In this document: one piece after another, positions 38,449 to 52,287 of the stretch | Numbering within the stretch: the stretch's first letter is position 1 | Layout: each line of letters begins with the position of its first letter | Assembly (NCBI RefSeq): GCF_051401765.1 | Contig: NW_027480599.1 | Span: forward strand, 124,001 to 188,000 | DNA: 64,000 nt | From: Calliopsis andreniformis | Taxonomy: Eukaryota; Arthropoda; Insecta; Hymenoptera; Andrenidae | Direction of reading: 5' to 3' | Translations under genes and position numbers: made by a program | The notes under the pieces: generated by a model | The model's input: only the letters and a program-made list of their open reading frames with translations | Database searches by the model: none | Told to the model about the DNA's origin: nothing

Positions 38449-39435
38449 GCCTCAATCCTCAAACCTCAATCATCAACCGTCAGTCCTCGTCCTCAATCCT
38501 CAACCCTCAATCCTCAATCCTCAATCTTCAATCCTCGATACTCAATATTCAATCCTGAGTCCTCAATCCTCAATCCTCAATCTTCAATCCTCAATCCTCA
38601 ATCCTCAATCCTCAATCCTCAATCCTCAATCCTCATTCTTAAGTCCTCAATACCCAATCCTCAATCTTCAATCCTCAATCCTCAATCCTCAATTCTCAAT
38701 CCTCAATCCTCAGTCCTGAGTCCTCAAACCTCAATCCTCAACCCTCAGCCCTCACCCACAATCCTCAATCCTCAATCCTCAATCCTTAATCTTCAATCCT
38801 CAATACTCAATCTTCAATCCTCAATCCTCAATCCTCAGTCTTCAATCCTCAATACTCAATCTTCAATCACCAACCCTCAATTCTCAATACTCAATACTCA
38901 ATCCTCAAACCTCAATCCTCAACCCTCAGCCCTCATCCTCAATCCTCAAACCTCAATCCTCAATCCTCAATATTCAATCATCAATACTCAATCTTCAATC
39001 CTCAATCCTCAGTCCTCAATCCACAATCCTCAATCCTCAATATTCAACTCACAACCCTCAGCCATCAATCCTCAATACTCAACCACCAATCCTCAATTCT
39101 CAATACTGAATAGAATATACTGAATTCTCATGGTTGAATACTAAATCCAAAATATTCAATAATCAAATCTCAATCCTAAAACATCAGTTCTCAACACTCA
39201 TTCCTCAGCGCTCAGTCCAAACTCTTCAATCCTCCATCCTCAATCCTCAATCCTCAGGCGTCAATCCTCAATCCTCAATTCCCAACCCTCAATCCTCAGT
39301 CCGCAGACCTCAATCCCGAATCCTCAATCCTGAATCCTCAACACCCAATCCTCAATCTTCAATCCTCAATACACAATCTTCAATAATCAATCCTCAATTC
39401 TCAAACCACAATCCTCAATCTTCAATCCTCAATGC
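34027..39435 (+). repeat. 5,409-bp tandem unit, copy 1
   Basis: Copy 1 of a direct tandem duplication. To the left of 34,027 the two copies differ (CAATCTTC against CAATGCTC at the matching position). From there on I saw no difference in the stretches compared, and all five open frames checked start at exactly +5,409 with the same length and the same peptide. The unit carries L2 landmarks near 34,322, 37,079 and 39,112 and L1 landmarks near 35,466, 36,216 and 37,363. Confidence 0.92.
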
Positions 39436-42400
39436 TCAATCCTCAATCCTCAATCCTCAATCTTCAATCCTCAATACTCAATCTTCAATCCTCAATCCTC
39501 AATTCTCAATCCTCAATACTCAATCCTCAAACCTCAATCCTCAACAGTCAGCCCTCGTCCTCAATCCTCAAACCTCAATCCTCAATCCTCAATATTCAAT
39601 AATCAATACTCAATCTTCAATCCTCAATCCTCAGTCCTCAATCCTCAATCCTCAATCCTCAATATTCAACACACAACCCTCAGCCATCAATCCTCAATAC
39701 TCAACCACCAATCCTCAATTCTCAATACTGAATAGAATATACTGAATTCTCATGGTTGAATACTCAATCCAAAATATTCAATAATCAAATCTCAATCCTC
39801 AAACATCAGTTCTCAACACTCATTCCTCAGCACTCAGTCCAATCTCTTCAATCCTCCATCCTCAATCCTCAATCCTCAGGCGTCAATCCTCAATCCTCAA
39901 TTCCCAACCCTCAATCCTCAGCCCTCAGACCTCAATCCCGAATCCTCACTCCTGAATCCTCAACGCCCAATCCTCAATCTTCAATCCTCAATACACAATC
40001 TTCAATTATCAATCCTCAATTCTCAAACCACAATCCTCAATCTTCAATCCTCAATGCTCAATCCTCAATCCTCAATCCTCGGTCCTCAATACTCAAGCCT
40101 CAATCCTCAAACCTCAATCATCAACCGTCAGTCCTCGTCCTCAATCCTCAACCCTCAATCCTCAATCCTCAATCTTCAATCCTCGATACTCAATATTCAA
40201 TCCTCAATCCTCAATCCTCAATCCTCAATCTTCAATCCTCAAACCTCAATCCTCAACCGTCAGTCCTCGTACTCAATCCTCAACACTCAATCCTCAATCC
40301 TCAACCCTCAATCTTCAATCCTCAATCCTCAATCCTTAATCCTCAATTCTCAATCCTCAATCCTCAGCCCTGAGTCCTCATACCTCAATCCTCAACCCTC
40401 AGCCCTCACCCGCAATCCTCAATCCTCAATCCTCAATCCTTAATCTTCAATCCTCAATACTCAATCTTCAATCCTCAATCCTCAATCCTCAATCTTCAGT
40501 CCTCAATACTCAATCTTCAATCCTCAATCCTCAATCCTCAATCCTCAATCCTCAGTCCTCAGTCCTCAAACCTCAATCCTCAAACCTCAGCCCTCATCCT
40601 CAATCCTCAATCCTCAATCTTCAATCCTCAATCTTCAATCCTCAATACGCAATCTTCAATCTTCAATCTTCAGTCCTCAATCCTCAATCCTCAATCCTCA
40701 AACCTCAATCCTCAACCGTCAGTCCTCGTACTCAATCCTCAACACTCAATCCTCAATCCTCAACACTCAATCTTCAATCCTCAATCCTCAATCCTCAGCC
40801 CTCAAACCTCAATCCTGAATCCTCAATCTTCAGTCCGCAGTCCTCAACAATCAGTTGTCAATCCTCAATCCTCAATATAATATCATGAATTCACAGTTTT
40901 CAATACCCAATACTCAATCTGCAATCTTCAAATCTCTATCCAGAAACATCAATTCTCATCACTCAACCCTCAACACTCAGTACTCAATGTTCAATCCTCA
41001 ATCCTCAATTCTGAATCTTCAATCCTCAATACTGAATCTTCAATCCTCAATCCTCAATCCTCAATACTCAATCCTGAATCCTCAATCCTCAATCTTCAAT
41101 CCTCAGTCCCCAATCCTCAATCTTCCATCCTCAATCCTCAATCCTCAATCCTCGATCCTCTATCCTCAATCCTCAATCCTCAATCCTCAATTCTCATTCT
41201 TCAATCCTCAATACCCAGTCCTCAATCTTCAATCCTCAATCCTCAATCCTCAATTCTCAATCCTCAATCCTCTGTCCTCAGTCCTCAAACCACAATCCTC
41301 AACCCTCGGCCCCCATCCTCAATCCTCAATCCTCAATCCTCAATCCTCAATCCTCAATCTTCAATCCTCAATACGCAATCTTCAATCTTCAATCTTCAGT
41401 CCTCAATCCTCAATCCTCAATCCTCAAACCGCAATCCTCAACCGTCAGTCCTCGTACTCAATCCTCAACACTCAATCCTCAATCCTCAACCCTCAATCTT
41501 CAATCCTCAATCCTCAATCCTCAGTCCTCAAACCTCAATCCGGAATCCTCAATCCTGGTTCCTCAATCTTCAGCCGTCGGTCCTCAACAATCAATTGTCA
41601 ATCCTCAGTCCTCAATAGAATATCCTCAATTCACAGATTTCAATACTCAATACCCATTCTTCAATCTTCAAATCTCAATCCACAAACATCAATTCTCATC
41701 ACTCAGCCCTCAACACTCAGTCCTCAATCTTCAACCCTCAATCCTCAATCCTCAATCCTCAATCCTCAACCTTCAATCCTCAATACTCAATCATCAATCC
41801 TCAATCCTCAATTCTCAATTCTCATTACTCAATCCTCAATCCTCAATCATCAATCCTCAATCCTCAATCCTCAATTCTCAATCTTCAATCCTCAATCCTC
41901 AATCCTCAATCCTCCATCCTCAGTCCTCATTCTTCAATCCTCAATACCCAATCCTCAATCTTCAATCCTCAATCCTCAATCCTCAATTCTCAACCCTCAA
42001 TCCTCAGTCCTCAGTCCTCAAACCTCAATCCTCAAACCTCAGCCCTCATCCTCAATCCTCAATCCTGAATCCTCAAATCCTCAATCCTCAATCCACAATC
42101 CTCAATCTTCGATCCTCAATACTCAATCTTCAATCCTCAATCCTCAATCCTCAATCATCAATCCTCATTCTTCAATCATCAATATTCAATCTTCAATCCT
42201 CAATCCTCAATCCTCAATACTCAATCCTCAATCCTCAATGTTCAATCCTCAATCCTCAATTCTCAATCCTCAATACTCAATCCTCAAACCTCAATCCTCA
42301 ACAGCCAGCCCTCGTCCTCAATCCTCAAACCTCAATCCTCAATCCTCAATATTCAATCATCAATATTCAATCTTCAATCCTCAATCCTCAGTCCTCAATC

Positions 42401-44844
42401 CTCAATCCTCAATCCTCAATATTCAACACACAAACCTCAGCCATCAATCCTCAATACTCAACCACCAATCCTCAATTCTCAATACTGAATAAAATATACT
42501 GAATTCTCATGGTTGAATACTCAATCCAAAATATTCAATAATCAAATCTCAATCCTCAAACATCAGTTCTCAGCACTCAATCCTCAGCACTCAGTCGAAT
42601 CTCTTCAATCCTCCATCCTCGTTCCTCAATCCTAAGGCGTCAATCCTCAATCCTCAATGCTCAACCCTCAATCCTCAGTCCTCAAACCTCAATCCCGAAT
42701 CCTCAATCCTGAATCCTCAATCTTCAGCCCTCAGTCCTCAACAATCAACTGTCAATCCTCAATCCTCTACAGAATATCCTCAATTCACAGTTTTCAATAC
42801 TCAATCCCCATTCTTCAATCTTCAAATCTCAATCCCCAAACATCAATTCTCATCACTCTACCCTCAACACTCAGTTCTCAATCTTCAATCCTCAATCCTC
42901 AATCCTCAATCTTCAATCCTCAATACTCAATCTTCAATCCTCAATCCTCAATTCTCAATCCTCAGTACTCAATCCTCAATCGTCAATCCTCAATCCCCAA
43001 TCCTCAATCTTCAATACTCAATCCTCTATCCTCAAACCTCAATCCTCAACCTTCAATCCTCAATGCTCAATCCTCAATCCACAGTCCTCGGTCCTCAATA
43101 CTCAAGCCTCAATCCTCAAACCTCAATCATCAACCGTCAGTCCTCGTCCTCAATCCTCAACCCTCAATCCTCAATCCTCAATCTTCAATCCTCGATACTC
43201 AATATTCAATCCTCAATCCTCAATCCTCAATCCTCAATCTTCAATCCTCAATCCTTAATCCTCAATCCTCAATACTCAATCCTCATTCTTCAGTCCTCAA
43301 TACCCAATCCTCAATCTTCAATCCTCAATCCTCAATCCTCAATTCTCAATCCTCAATCCTCAGTCCTGAGTCCTCAAACCTCAATCCTCAACCCTCAGCC
43401 CTCACCCACAATCCTCAATCCTCAATCCTCAATCCTTAATCTTCAATCCTCAATACTCAATCTTCAATCCTCAATCCTCAATCCTCAATCTTCAATCCTC
43501 AATACTCAATCTTCCATCCTCAACATCAATTCTCAATACTCAATACTCAATCCTCAAACCTCAATCCTCAACCCTCAGCCCTCATCCTCAATCCTCAATC
43601 CTCAGCCCCCAATCCTCAATCTTCAATCCTCAATACACAATCTTCAATAATCAACCCTCAATTCTCAGTCCGCAATACTCAATCTTCAATCCTCAATCCT
43701 CAATTCTCAATCCTCAATACTCAATCCTCAATCGTCAATCCTCCATCCCCAATCCTCAATCTTCAATACTCAATCCTCAATCCTCAAACCTCAATCCTCA
43801 ATCTTCAATCCTCAATGCTCAATCCTCAATCCTCAATCCTCGGTCCTCAATACTCAAGCCTCAATCCTCAAACCTCAATCATCAACCGTCAGTCCTCGTC
43901 CTCAATCCTCAACCCTCAATCCTCAATCCTCAATCTTCAATCCTCGATACTCAATATTCAATCCTGAGTCCTCAATCCTCAATCCTCAATCTTCAATCCT
44001 CAATCCTCAATCCTCAATCCTCAATCCTCAATCCTCAATCCTCATTCTTAAGTCCTCAATACCCAATCCTCAATCTTCAATCCTCAATCCTCAATCCTCA
44101 ATTCTCAATCCTCAATCCTCAGTCCTGAGTCCTCAAACCTCAATCCTCAACCCTCAGCCCTCACCCACAATCCTCAATCCTCAATCCTCAATCCTTAATC
44201 TTCAATCCTCAATACTCAATCTTCAATCCTCAATCCTCAATCCTCAGTCTTCAATCCTCAATACTCAATCTTCAATCACCAACCCTCAATTCTCAATACT
44301 CAATACTCAATCCTCAAACCTCAATCCTCAACCCTCAGCCCTCATCCTCAATCCTCAAACCTCAATCCTCAATCCTCAATATTCAATCATCAATACTCAA
44401 TCTTCAATCCTCAATCCTCAGTCCTCAATCCACAATCCTCAATCCTCAATATTCAACTCACAACCCTCAGCCATCAATCCTCAATACTCAACCACCAATC
44501 CTCAATTCTCAATACTGAATAGAATATACTGAATTCTCATGGTTGAATACTAAATCCAAAATATTCAATAATCAAATCTCAATCCTAAAACATCAGTTCT
44601 CAACACTCATTCCTCAGCGCTCAGTCCAAACTCTTCAATCCTCCATCCTCAATCCTCAATCCTCAGGCGTCAATCCTCAATCCTCAATTCCCAACCCTCA
44701 ATCCTCAGTCCGCAGACCTCAATCCCGAATCCTCAATCCTGAATCCTCAACACCCAATCCTCAATCTTCAATCCTCAATACACAATCTTCAATAATCAAT
44801 CCTCAATTCTCAAACCACAATCCTCAATCTTCAATCCTCAATGC
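39436..44844 (+). repeat. 5,409-bp tandem unit, copy 2
   Basis: Apparently identical to the preceding unit. At the right edge about 16 bp of plain heptamer continue to match before the sequence diverges at about 44,861, so the junction lies in a short homology of two heptamers. This fits unequal exchange or slippage, but also fits an assembly that placed the same reads twice. Confidence 0.92.
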
Positions 44845-45934
44845 TCAATCCTCAATCCTCCATCCTCGGTCCTCAATACTCAAGCCTCAATCCTCAAACC
44901 TCAATCATCAACCGTCAGTCCTCGTCCTCAATCCTCAACCCTCAATCCTCAATCCTCAATCTTCAATCCTCGATACTCAATATTCAATCCTCAATCCTCA
45001 ATCCTCAATCCTCAATCTTCAATCCTCAATCCTCAATCCTCAATCCTCAATCCTCCATCCTCATTCTTCAGTCCTCAATACCCAATCCTCAATCTTCAAT
45101 CCTCAATCCTCAATCTTCAATTCTCAATCCTCAATCCTCAGCCCTGAGTCCTGAAACCTCAACCCTCAACCCTCAGCCCTCACCCACAATCCTCAATCCT
45201 CAATCCTCAATCCTTAATCCTCAATCCTCAATACTCAATCTTCAATCCTCAATCCTCAATCCTCAATCTTCAGTCCTCAATACTCAATCTTCAATCCTCA
45301 ATCCTCAATCCTCAATCCTCAATTCTCAATCCTCAATCCTCAGTCCTCAGTCCTCAAACCTCAATCCTCAAACCTCAGCCCTCATCCTCAATCCTCAATC
45401 CTCAATCCTCAATCCTCAATCTTCAATCCTCAATACGCAATCTTCAATCTTCAATCTTCAGTCCTCAATCCTCAATCCTCAATCCTCAAACCTCAATCCT
45501 CAACCGTCAATCTTCAATCCTCAATCCTCAATCCTCAGTCCTCAAGCCTCAATCCTGAATCCTCAATCTTCAGTCCGCAGTCCTCAACAATCAGTTGTCA
45601 ATCCTCAATCCTCAATAGAATATCATGAATTCACAGTTTTCAATACCCAATACTCAATCTGCAATCTTCAGATCTCTATCCAGAAACATCAATTCTCATC
45701 ACTCAACCCTCAACACTCAGTACTCAATGTTCAAACCTCAATCCTCAATTCTGAATCTTCAATCCTCAATACTGAATCTTCAATCCTCAATCCTCAATCC
45801 TCAATCCTCAATCCTGAATCCTCAATCCTCAATCTTCAATCCTCAGTCCCCAATCCTCAATCTTCCATCCTCAATCCTCAATCCTCAATCCTCGATCCTC
45901 TATCCTCAATCCTCAATCCTCAATCCTCAATTCT
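44845..45934 (+). repeat. Partial, diverged third copy of the 5.4-kb unit family
   Basis: Matches 40,058-41,200 at offsets of about +4,787 falling to +4,740 bp, and therefore also 16.3-17.5 kb. Markers are the GGTCCTCAATACTCAAGCC run near 44,868 and the AATATCATGAATTCAC form of L1 near 45,620. It differs from the two identical units by several substitutions and small deletions, so it is an older relative. Confidence 0.8.
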
Positions 45935-48900
45935 CATTCTTCAATCCTCAATACCCAGTCCTCAATCTTCAATCCTCAATCCTCAATCCTCAATTCTCAA
46001 CCCTCAATCCTCAGTCCTCAGTCCTCAAACCTCAATCCTCAAACCTCAGCCCTCATCCTCAATCCTCAATCCTGAATCCCCAAATCCTCAATCCTCAATC
46101 CACAATCCTCAATCTTCAATCCTCAATCCTCAATCCTCAATTGTCAATCCTCAATCCTCTGTCCTCAGTCCTCAAACCACAATCCTCAACCCTCGGCCCT
46201 CATCCTCAATTCTCAATCCTCAATCCTCAATCCTCAACCTTCAATCCTCAATACACAATCTTCAATAATCAATCCTCAATTCTCAATCCTCAATACTCAA
46301 TCCTCAATCGTCAATCCTCAATCCCCAATCCTCAATCTTCAATCCTCAATCCTCAATCCTCAATCCTCAATCCTCAATCCGCTATCCTCAATCTTCAATC
46401 CTCAACACTCAATCTTCAATCCTCCATCCTCAATCCTCAGTCCTCAGTCCTCAATCCTCAATCGTCAGGCTTCAATCCTCAATACTCAATCTTCAATCCT
46501 CAATCCTCAATCCTCATTCCTCAATCCTCATTCTTCAATCATCAATACCCAATCGTCAATCTTCAATCCTCAATCCTCAATCCTCAATTCTCAATCCTCA
46601 ATCCTCAGTCCTCAGTCCTCAAACCTCAATCCTCAACCCTCAGCCCTCACCCTCAATCCTTAATCCTCAATCCTCAATCCTCAATCTTCAATCCACAATA
46701 CTCAATCTTCAATCCTCAATCCTCAGTCCTCAATCTTCAATCCTCAATGCTCAATCCTCAATCCTCAATCCTCAGTCCTCAATCCTCAATCCTCAATCCT
46801 CTAACCTCAACCCTCAACCGTCAGTCCTCGTCCTCAAGCCTCAACCCTCAATCCTCAATCCTCAATCTTCAATCATCAATAATCAATCTTCAATCCTCAA
46901 TCCTCAATCCTCAATCCTCAATCCTCAATCCTCAATATTCAAAGAACAACCCTCAACCATCAAACCTCAATACTCAACCATCAATCCTCAATTCTCAATA
47001 CTCAATAGAATATCCTGAATTCTCATGGTTCAATACTCAATACACAATATTCAATTACCAAATCTCAATCCTCAAACATCAATCCTCAACACTCAATCCT
47101 CAACACTCTGTCCTCTCTCTTCAATCCTCCATCCTCAATCCTCAATCCTCAAGCGTCAGTCCTCAATACTCAATCTTCAATCCTCAATCCTCAGTCCTCA
47201 ATCTTCAATCCACAATGCTCAATCCTCAATCCTCAATCCTCAGTCCTCAATCCTCAACCCTGAATCCTCAGTCCTCAACCTCAATCCCGTATCCTCAATC
47301 CTGAATCCTCAATCTTCAACACTCAGGCCTCAAAAATCAATTGTCAATCCTCAATCCTCAATAGAATATCCTCATTTCACAGTTTTCAATACTCATTCCC
47401 CATTCTTCAATCTTCAAATCTCAATCCACAAACATCAATTATCATCACTCAACCATCAACACTCAGTCCTCAATCTTCAATCCTCAATCCTCAATCCTCA
47501 ATCTTCAATCCTCAATACCCAATCTTCAATCCTCAATCCTCAATTCTCAATCCTCAATACTCAATCCTCAAACCTCAATCTTCAACAGTCAGCCCTCGTC
47601 CTCAATCCTCAAACCTCAATCCTCAATCCTCAATATTCAATCATCAATATTCAATCTTCAATCCTCAATCCTCAGTCCTCAATCCTCAATCCTCAATCCT
47701 CAATATTCAACACACAACCCTCAGCCATCAATCCTCAATACTCAACCACCAATCCTCAAATCTCAATACTGAATAGAATATACTGAATTCTCATGGTTGA
47801 ATACTCAATCCAAAATATTCAATAATCAAATCTCAATCCTCAAACATCAGTTCTCAGCACTCAATCCTCAGCACTCAGTCCAATCTCTTCAATCCTCCAT
47901 CCTCGATCCTCAATCCTCAGGCGTCAATCCTCAATCCTCAATCCTCAACCCTCAATCCTCAGTCCTCAAACCTCAATCCCGAATCCTCAATCCTGAATCC
48001 TCAATCTTCAGCCCTCAGTCCTCAACAATCGATTGTCAATCCTCAATCATCTACAGAATATCCTCAATTCACAGTTTTCAATACTCAATCCCCATTCTTC
48101 AATCTTCAAATCTCAATATCCAAACATCAATTCTCATCACTCTACCCTCAACACTTAGTTCTCAATCTTCAATCCTCAATCCTCAATCCTCAATCTTCAA
48201 TCCTCAATACTCAATCTTCAATCCTCAATCCTCAATTCTCAATCGTCAATACTCAATCCTCAATCTTCAATCCTCAATCGTCAATCCTCAATCCTCAATC
48301 CTCAATCCTCGATCCTCAATCTTCATTCCTCAATACTCAATCTTCATACCTCCATCCTCAATCCTCAATCCTCAATCCTCAATCCTCAATCGTCATGCTT
48401 CAATCCTCAATACTCATTCTTCAATCCTCAATCCTCAATCCTCATACCTCAATCCTCGTTCTTCAATCATCAATACCCAATCCTCAATCTTCAATCCTCA
48501 ATCCTCACTCCTCATTTCTCAATCCTCAATCCTCAGTCCTCAGTCCTCAAACCTCAATCCTCAACCCTCATCACCCATCCTCAATCCTCAATCGACAATC
48601 CGCAATCCCCAATCTTCAATACTCAATACTCAATATTCAATCCTCAATCCTCAGTCCTCAAACATCAATTCTGAATCCTCAATCCTGAATCCTGAATCCT
48701 GAATCCTCAATCTTCAGCCCTGAGTCCTCTGCAATCAGTTGTCAATCCTCAATCCTCAATAGAATATCCTCAATTCACAGTTTTCAATACTCAATGCTCA
48801 ATCTGCAATCTTCAGATCTCTATCCACAAACATCAATTCTCATCACTCAACCCTCAATACTCAGTCCCCAATCCTCAATCTTCAATCCTCAATCCTCAAT

Positions 48901-49630
48901 CCTCAATCCTTAATCTTAATCTTCAATCCTCAATCCTCAATCCTCAATACCCCATCCTCAATCTTCAATCCTCAATCCTCAATCCTCAATCCTCGATCCT
49001 CAATCCTCAATCCTCAATCTTCAATCCTGAGTCCCAAATCCTCAATCTTCAATACGCAATCCTCAATCCTCAATCTTCAACACTCAATACTCAATCTTGA
49101 ATCCTCAATCCTCAATCCTCAATCATCAATCTTCAATTCTCAATACTCAACCCTCAATCCTCAGTGCTCAATCCTCAGTCCTCAAACCTTAATCCCGAAT
49201 CCTCAATCCTGAATCCTCAATCTTCAGCCCTGAGTCCTCTGCAATCAGTTGTCAATCCTCAATCCTCAATAGAATATTCTCAATTCACAGTTTTCAATAC
49301 TCAATGCTCAATCTGCAATCTTCAGATCTCTATCCACAAACATCAATTCTCATCACTCAACCCTCAATACTCAGTCCCCAATCCTCAATCTTCAATCCTC
49401 AATCCTCGATCCTCAATCCTCAATCCTCAATCTTCAATCCTGAGTCCCAAATCCTCAATCTTCAATACGCAACCCTCAATCCTCAATCTTCAACACTCAA
49501 TACTCAATCTTGAATCCTCAATCCTCAATCCTCAATCATCAATCTTCAATTCTCAACACTCAACCCTCAATCCTCAGTGCTCAATCCTCAGTCCTCAAAC
49601 CTTAATCCCGAATCCTCAATCCTGAATCCT
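45935..49630 (+). repeat. Block Y, copy 1 (Y1)
   Basis: 45,935-49,401 matches 52,288-55,754 at +6,353 bp, and 49,164-49,630 matches 59,662-60,128 at +10,498 bp, so Y1 is the most complete Y block. It carries L2 near 47,007 and 47,776, L1 near 47,358, 48,056, 48,757 and 49,267, the GATTACC-free CAATTACCAAATC variant near 47,053, and the CATCACCCATCC run near 48,570. Confidence 0.88.
47776..48070 (+). repeat. Paired L2-L1 landmarks in block Y, 280 bp apart
   Basis: GAATATACTGAATTCTCATGG at its GAATA (47,776) is followed by the CTACAGAATATCC form of L1 at GAATA (48,056). The 280-bp spacing is the same as in the pair at 11,017, although the surrounding sequence has diverged. Confidence 0.85.
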
Positions 49631-49990
49631 CAATCTTCAACACTCAGTCCTCAAAAATCAATTGTCAATCCTCAATCCTCAATAGAATATCCTCAATTCA
49701 CAGTTTTCAATACTCAATCCCCGTTCTTCAACCTTCAAATCTCAATCCACAAACATCAATTATCAACACTCAACCATCAACACACAGTCCTCAATCTTCA
49801 ATCCTCAATCCTCAATCCTCAATCTTCAATCCTCAATACCCAATCTTCAATCCCCAATCCTCAATCCTCAATTATCAATACTCAATCCTCAAACCTCAAT
49901 CCTCAACAGTCAGCCCTCGTCCTCAATCCTCAAACCTGAATCCTCAATCCTCAATATTCAATCATCAATATTCAATCTTCAATCCTCAAT
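49164..49990 (+). repeat. 413-bp-period tandem duplication inside block Y
   Basis: The run from CTCAGTGCTCAATCCTCAG through the L1 landmark (49,267 and 49,680) is repeated at +413 bp, 59 heptamers. The same internal duplication start is found in Y3 (59,662 and 60,075), so it arose before the Y blocks separated, and it is cut short in Y2. Confidence 0.8.
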
Positions 49991-50886
49991 CCTCAGTCCT
50001 CAATCCTCAATCCTCAATCCTCAATATTCAACACACAACCCTCAGCCATCAATCCTCAATACTCAACCACCAATCCTCAATTCTCAATACTGAATAGAAT
50101 ATACTGAATTCTCATGGTTGAATACTCAATCCAAAATATTCAATAATCAAATCTCAATCCTCAAACATCAGTTCTCAGCACTCAATCCTCAGCACTCAGT
50201 CCAATCTCTTCAATCCTCCATCCTCGATCCTCAATCCTCAGGAGTCAATCCTCAATCCTCAATTCCCAACCCTCAATCCTCAGTCCTCAGACCTCAATCC
50301 CGAATCCTCAATCCTGAATCCTCATCCCCCAATCCTCAATCTTCAATCCTCAATACACAATCTTCAATAATCAATCCTCAATTCTCAAACCACAATCCTC
50401 AATCTTCAATCCTCAATGCTCAATCCTCAAACCTCAATCCTCGGTCCTCAATACTCAAGCCTCAATCATCAAACCTCAATCATCAACCGTCAGTCCTCGT
50501 CCTCAATCCTCAACCCTCAATCCGCAATCCTCAATCTTCAATCCTCGATACTCAATATTCAATCCTCAATCCTGAATCCTCAATCCTCAATCTTCAATCC
50601 TCAATCCTCAATCCTCAATCCTCAATCCTCCATCCTCATTCTTCAGACCTCAATACCCAATCCTCAATCTTCAATCCTCAATCCTCAATCCTCAATTCTC
50701 AGTCCTCAATCCTCAGCCCTGAGTCCTCAAACCTCAATCCTCAACCCTCAGCCCTCACCCACAATCCTCAATCCTCAATCCTCAATCCTTAATCTTCAAT
50801 CCTCAATACTCAATCTTCAATCCTCAATCCTCAATCCTCAATCTTCAGTCCTCAATACTCAATCTTCAATCCTCAATCCTCAATCC
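49631..50886 (+). repeat. Linker between Y1 and X1
   Basis: Related to 39.1-40.4 kb and 44.5-45.3 kb: it contains the L2 type TATACTGAATTCTCATGG near 50,100 and the GGTCCTCAATACTCAAGCC run near 50,443. It is absent between the later Y and X blocks. Confidence 0.75.
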
Positions 50887-52287
50887 TGAATCCTCAATTC
50901 TCAATCCTCAATCCTCAGTCCTCAGTCCTTAAACCTCAATCCTCAAACCTCAATCCTCAATATTCAACACACAACCCTCAGCCATCAATCCTCAATACTC
51001 AACCACCAATCCTCAATTCTCAATACTGAATAGAATATACTGAATTCTCATGGTTGAATACTCAATCCAAAATATTCAATAATCAAATCTCAATCCTCAA
51101 ACATCAGTTCTCAACACTCAATCCTCAGCACTCAGTCCAATCTCTTCAATCGTCCATCCTCGATCCTCAATCCTCAGGCGTCAATCCTCAATCCTCAATC
51201 CTCAACCCTCAATCCTCAGTCCTCAAACCTCAATCCCGAATCCTCAATCCTGAATCCTCAATCTTCAGCACTCAGTCCTCAACAATCAATTGTCTATCCT
51301 CAATCCTCTACAGAATATCCTCAATTCACAGTTTTCAATACTCAATCCCCATTCTTCAATCTTCAAATCTCAATCCCCAAACATCAATTCTCATCACTCC
51401 ACCCTCAACACTCAGTTCTCAATCTTCAATCCTCAATCCTCAATCCTCTATCTTCAATCCTCAATACTCAATCTTCAATCCTCAATCCTCAATTCTCAAT
51501 CCTCAATACTCAATCCTCAATCTTCAATCCTCAATCCCCAATCCTCAATCTTCAATACTCAATCCTCAATCCTCAAACCTCAATCCTCAGTCTTCAATCC
51601 TCAATGCTCAATCCTCAATCCTCAATCCTCGGTCCTCAATACTCAAGCCTCAATCCTCAAACCTCAATCATCAACCGTCAGTCCTCGTCCTCAATCCTCA
51701 ACCCTCAATCCTCAATCCTCAATCTTCAATCCCCGATACTCAATATTCAATCCTGAGTCCTCAATCCATCAATCCTCAATCTTCAATCCTCAATCCTCAA
51801 TCCTCAATCTTCAATCCTCAATCCTCATTCTTCAGTCCTCAATACCCAATCCTCAATCTTCAATCCTCAATCCTCAATCCTCAATTCTCCATCCTCAACC
51901 CTCAGCCCTGAGTCCTCAAACCTCAATCCTCAACCCTCAGCCCTCACCCACAATCCTCAATCCTGAATCCTCAAATCCTCAATCCTCAATCCACAATCCT
52001 CAATCTTCGATCCTCAATACTCAATCTTCAATCCTCAATCCTCAATCCTCAATCCTCAGTCCTCAAACCTCAATCCTCAAGCCTCAGCCCTCATCCTCAA
52101 TCCTCAATCCTGAATCCTCAAATCCTCAATCCTCAATCCACAATCCTCAATCTTCGAGCCTCAATACTCAATCTTCAATCCTCAATCCTCAATCCTCAAT
52201 CATCAATCCTCAATCCTCAATCCTCAATTCTCAATCTTCAATCCTCAATCCTCAATCATCAATCCTCAATCCTCCATCCTCAGTCCT
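50887..52287 (+). repeat. Block X, copy 1 (X1)
   Basis: Starts the stretch that matches 60,121 onward at +9,234 bp; the match runs on through Y2 to the end of the window (54,766 against 64,000). Contains an L2-L1 pair (near 51,029 and 51,307) and the CAATCCATCAATCC phase slip near 51,763. Differences from X3 are single bases, for example TCTTCAA against TCGTCAA near 51,520 and TCGAGCC against TCGATCC near 52,157. Confidence 0.88.
51961..52254 (+). repeat. 147-bp tandem duplication inside block X
   Basis: The run beginning TCCTGAATCCTCAAATCC at 51,961 is repeated at 52,108, an interval of 147 bp or 21 heptamers. Each copy includes an 8-bp unit (CCTCAAATCC) that shifts the heptamer register. 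X3 keeps the pair and X2 has lost it. Confidence 0.8.
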
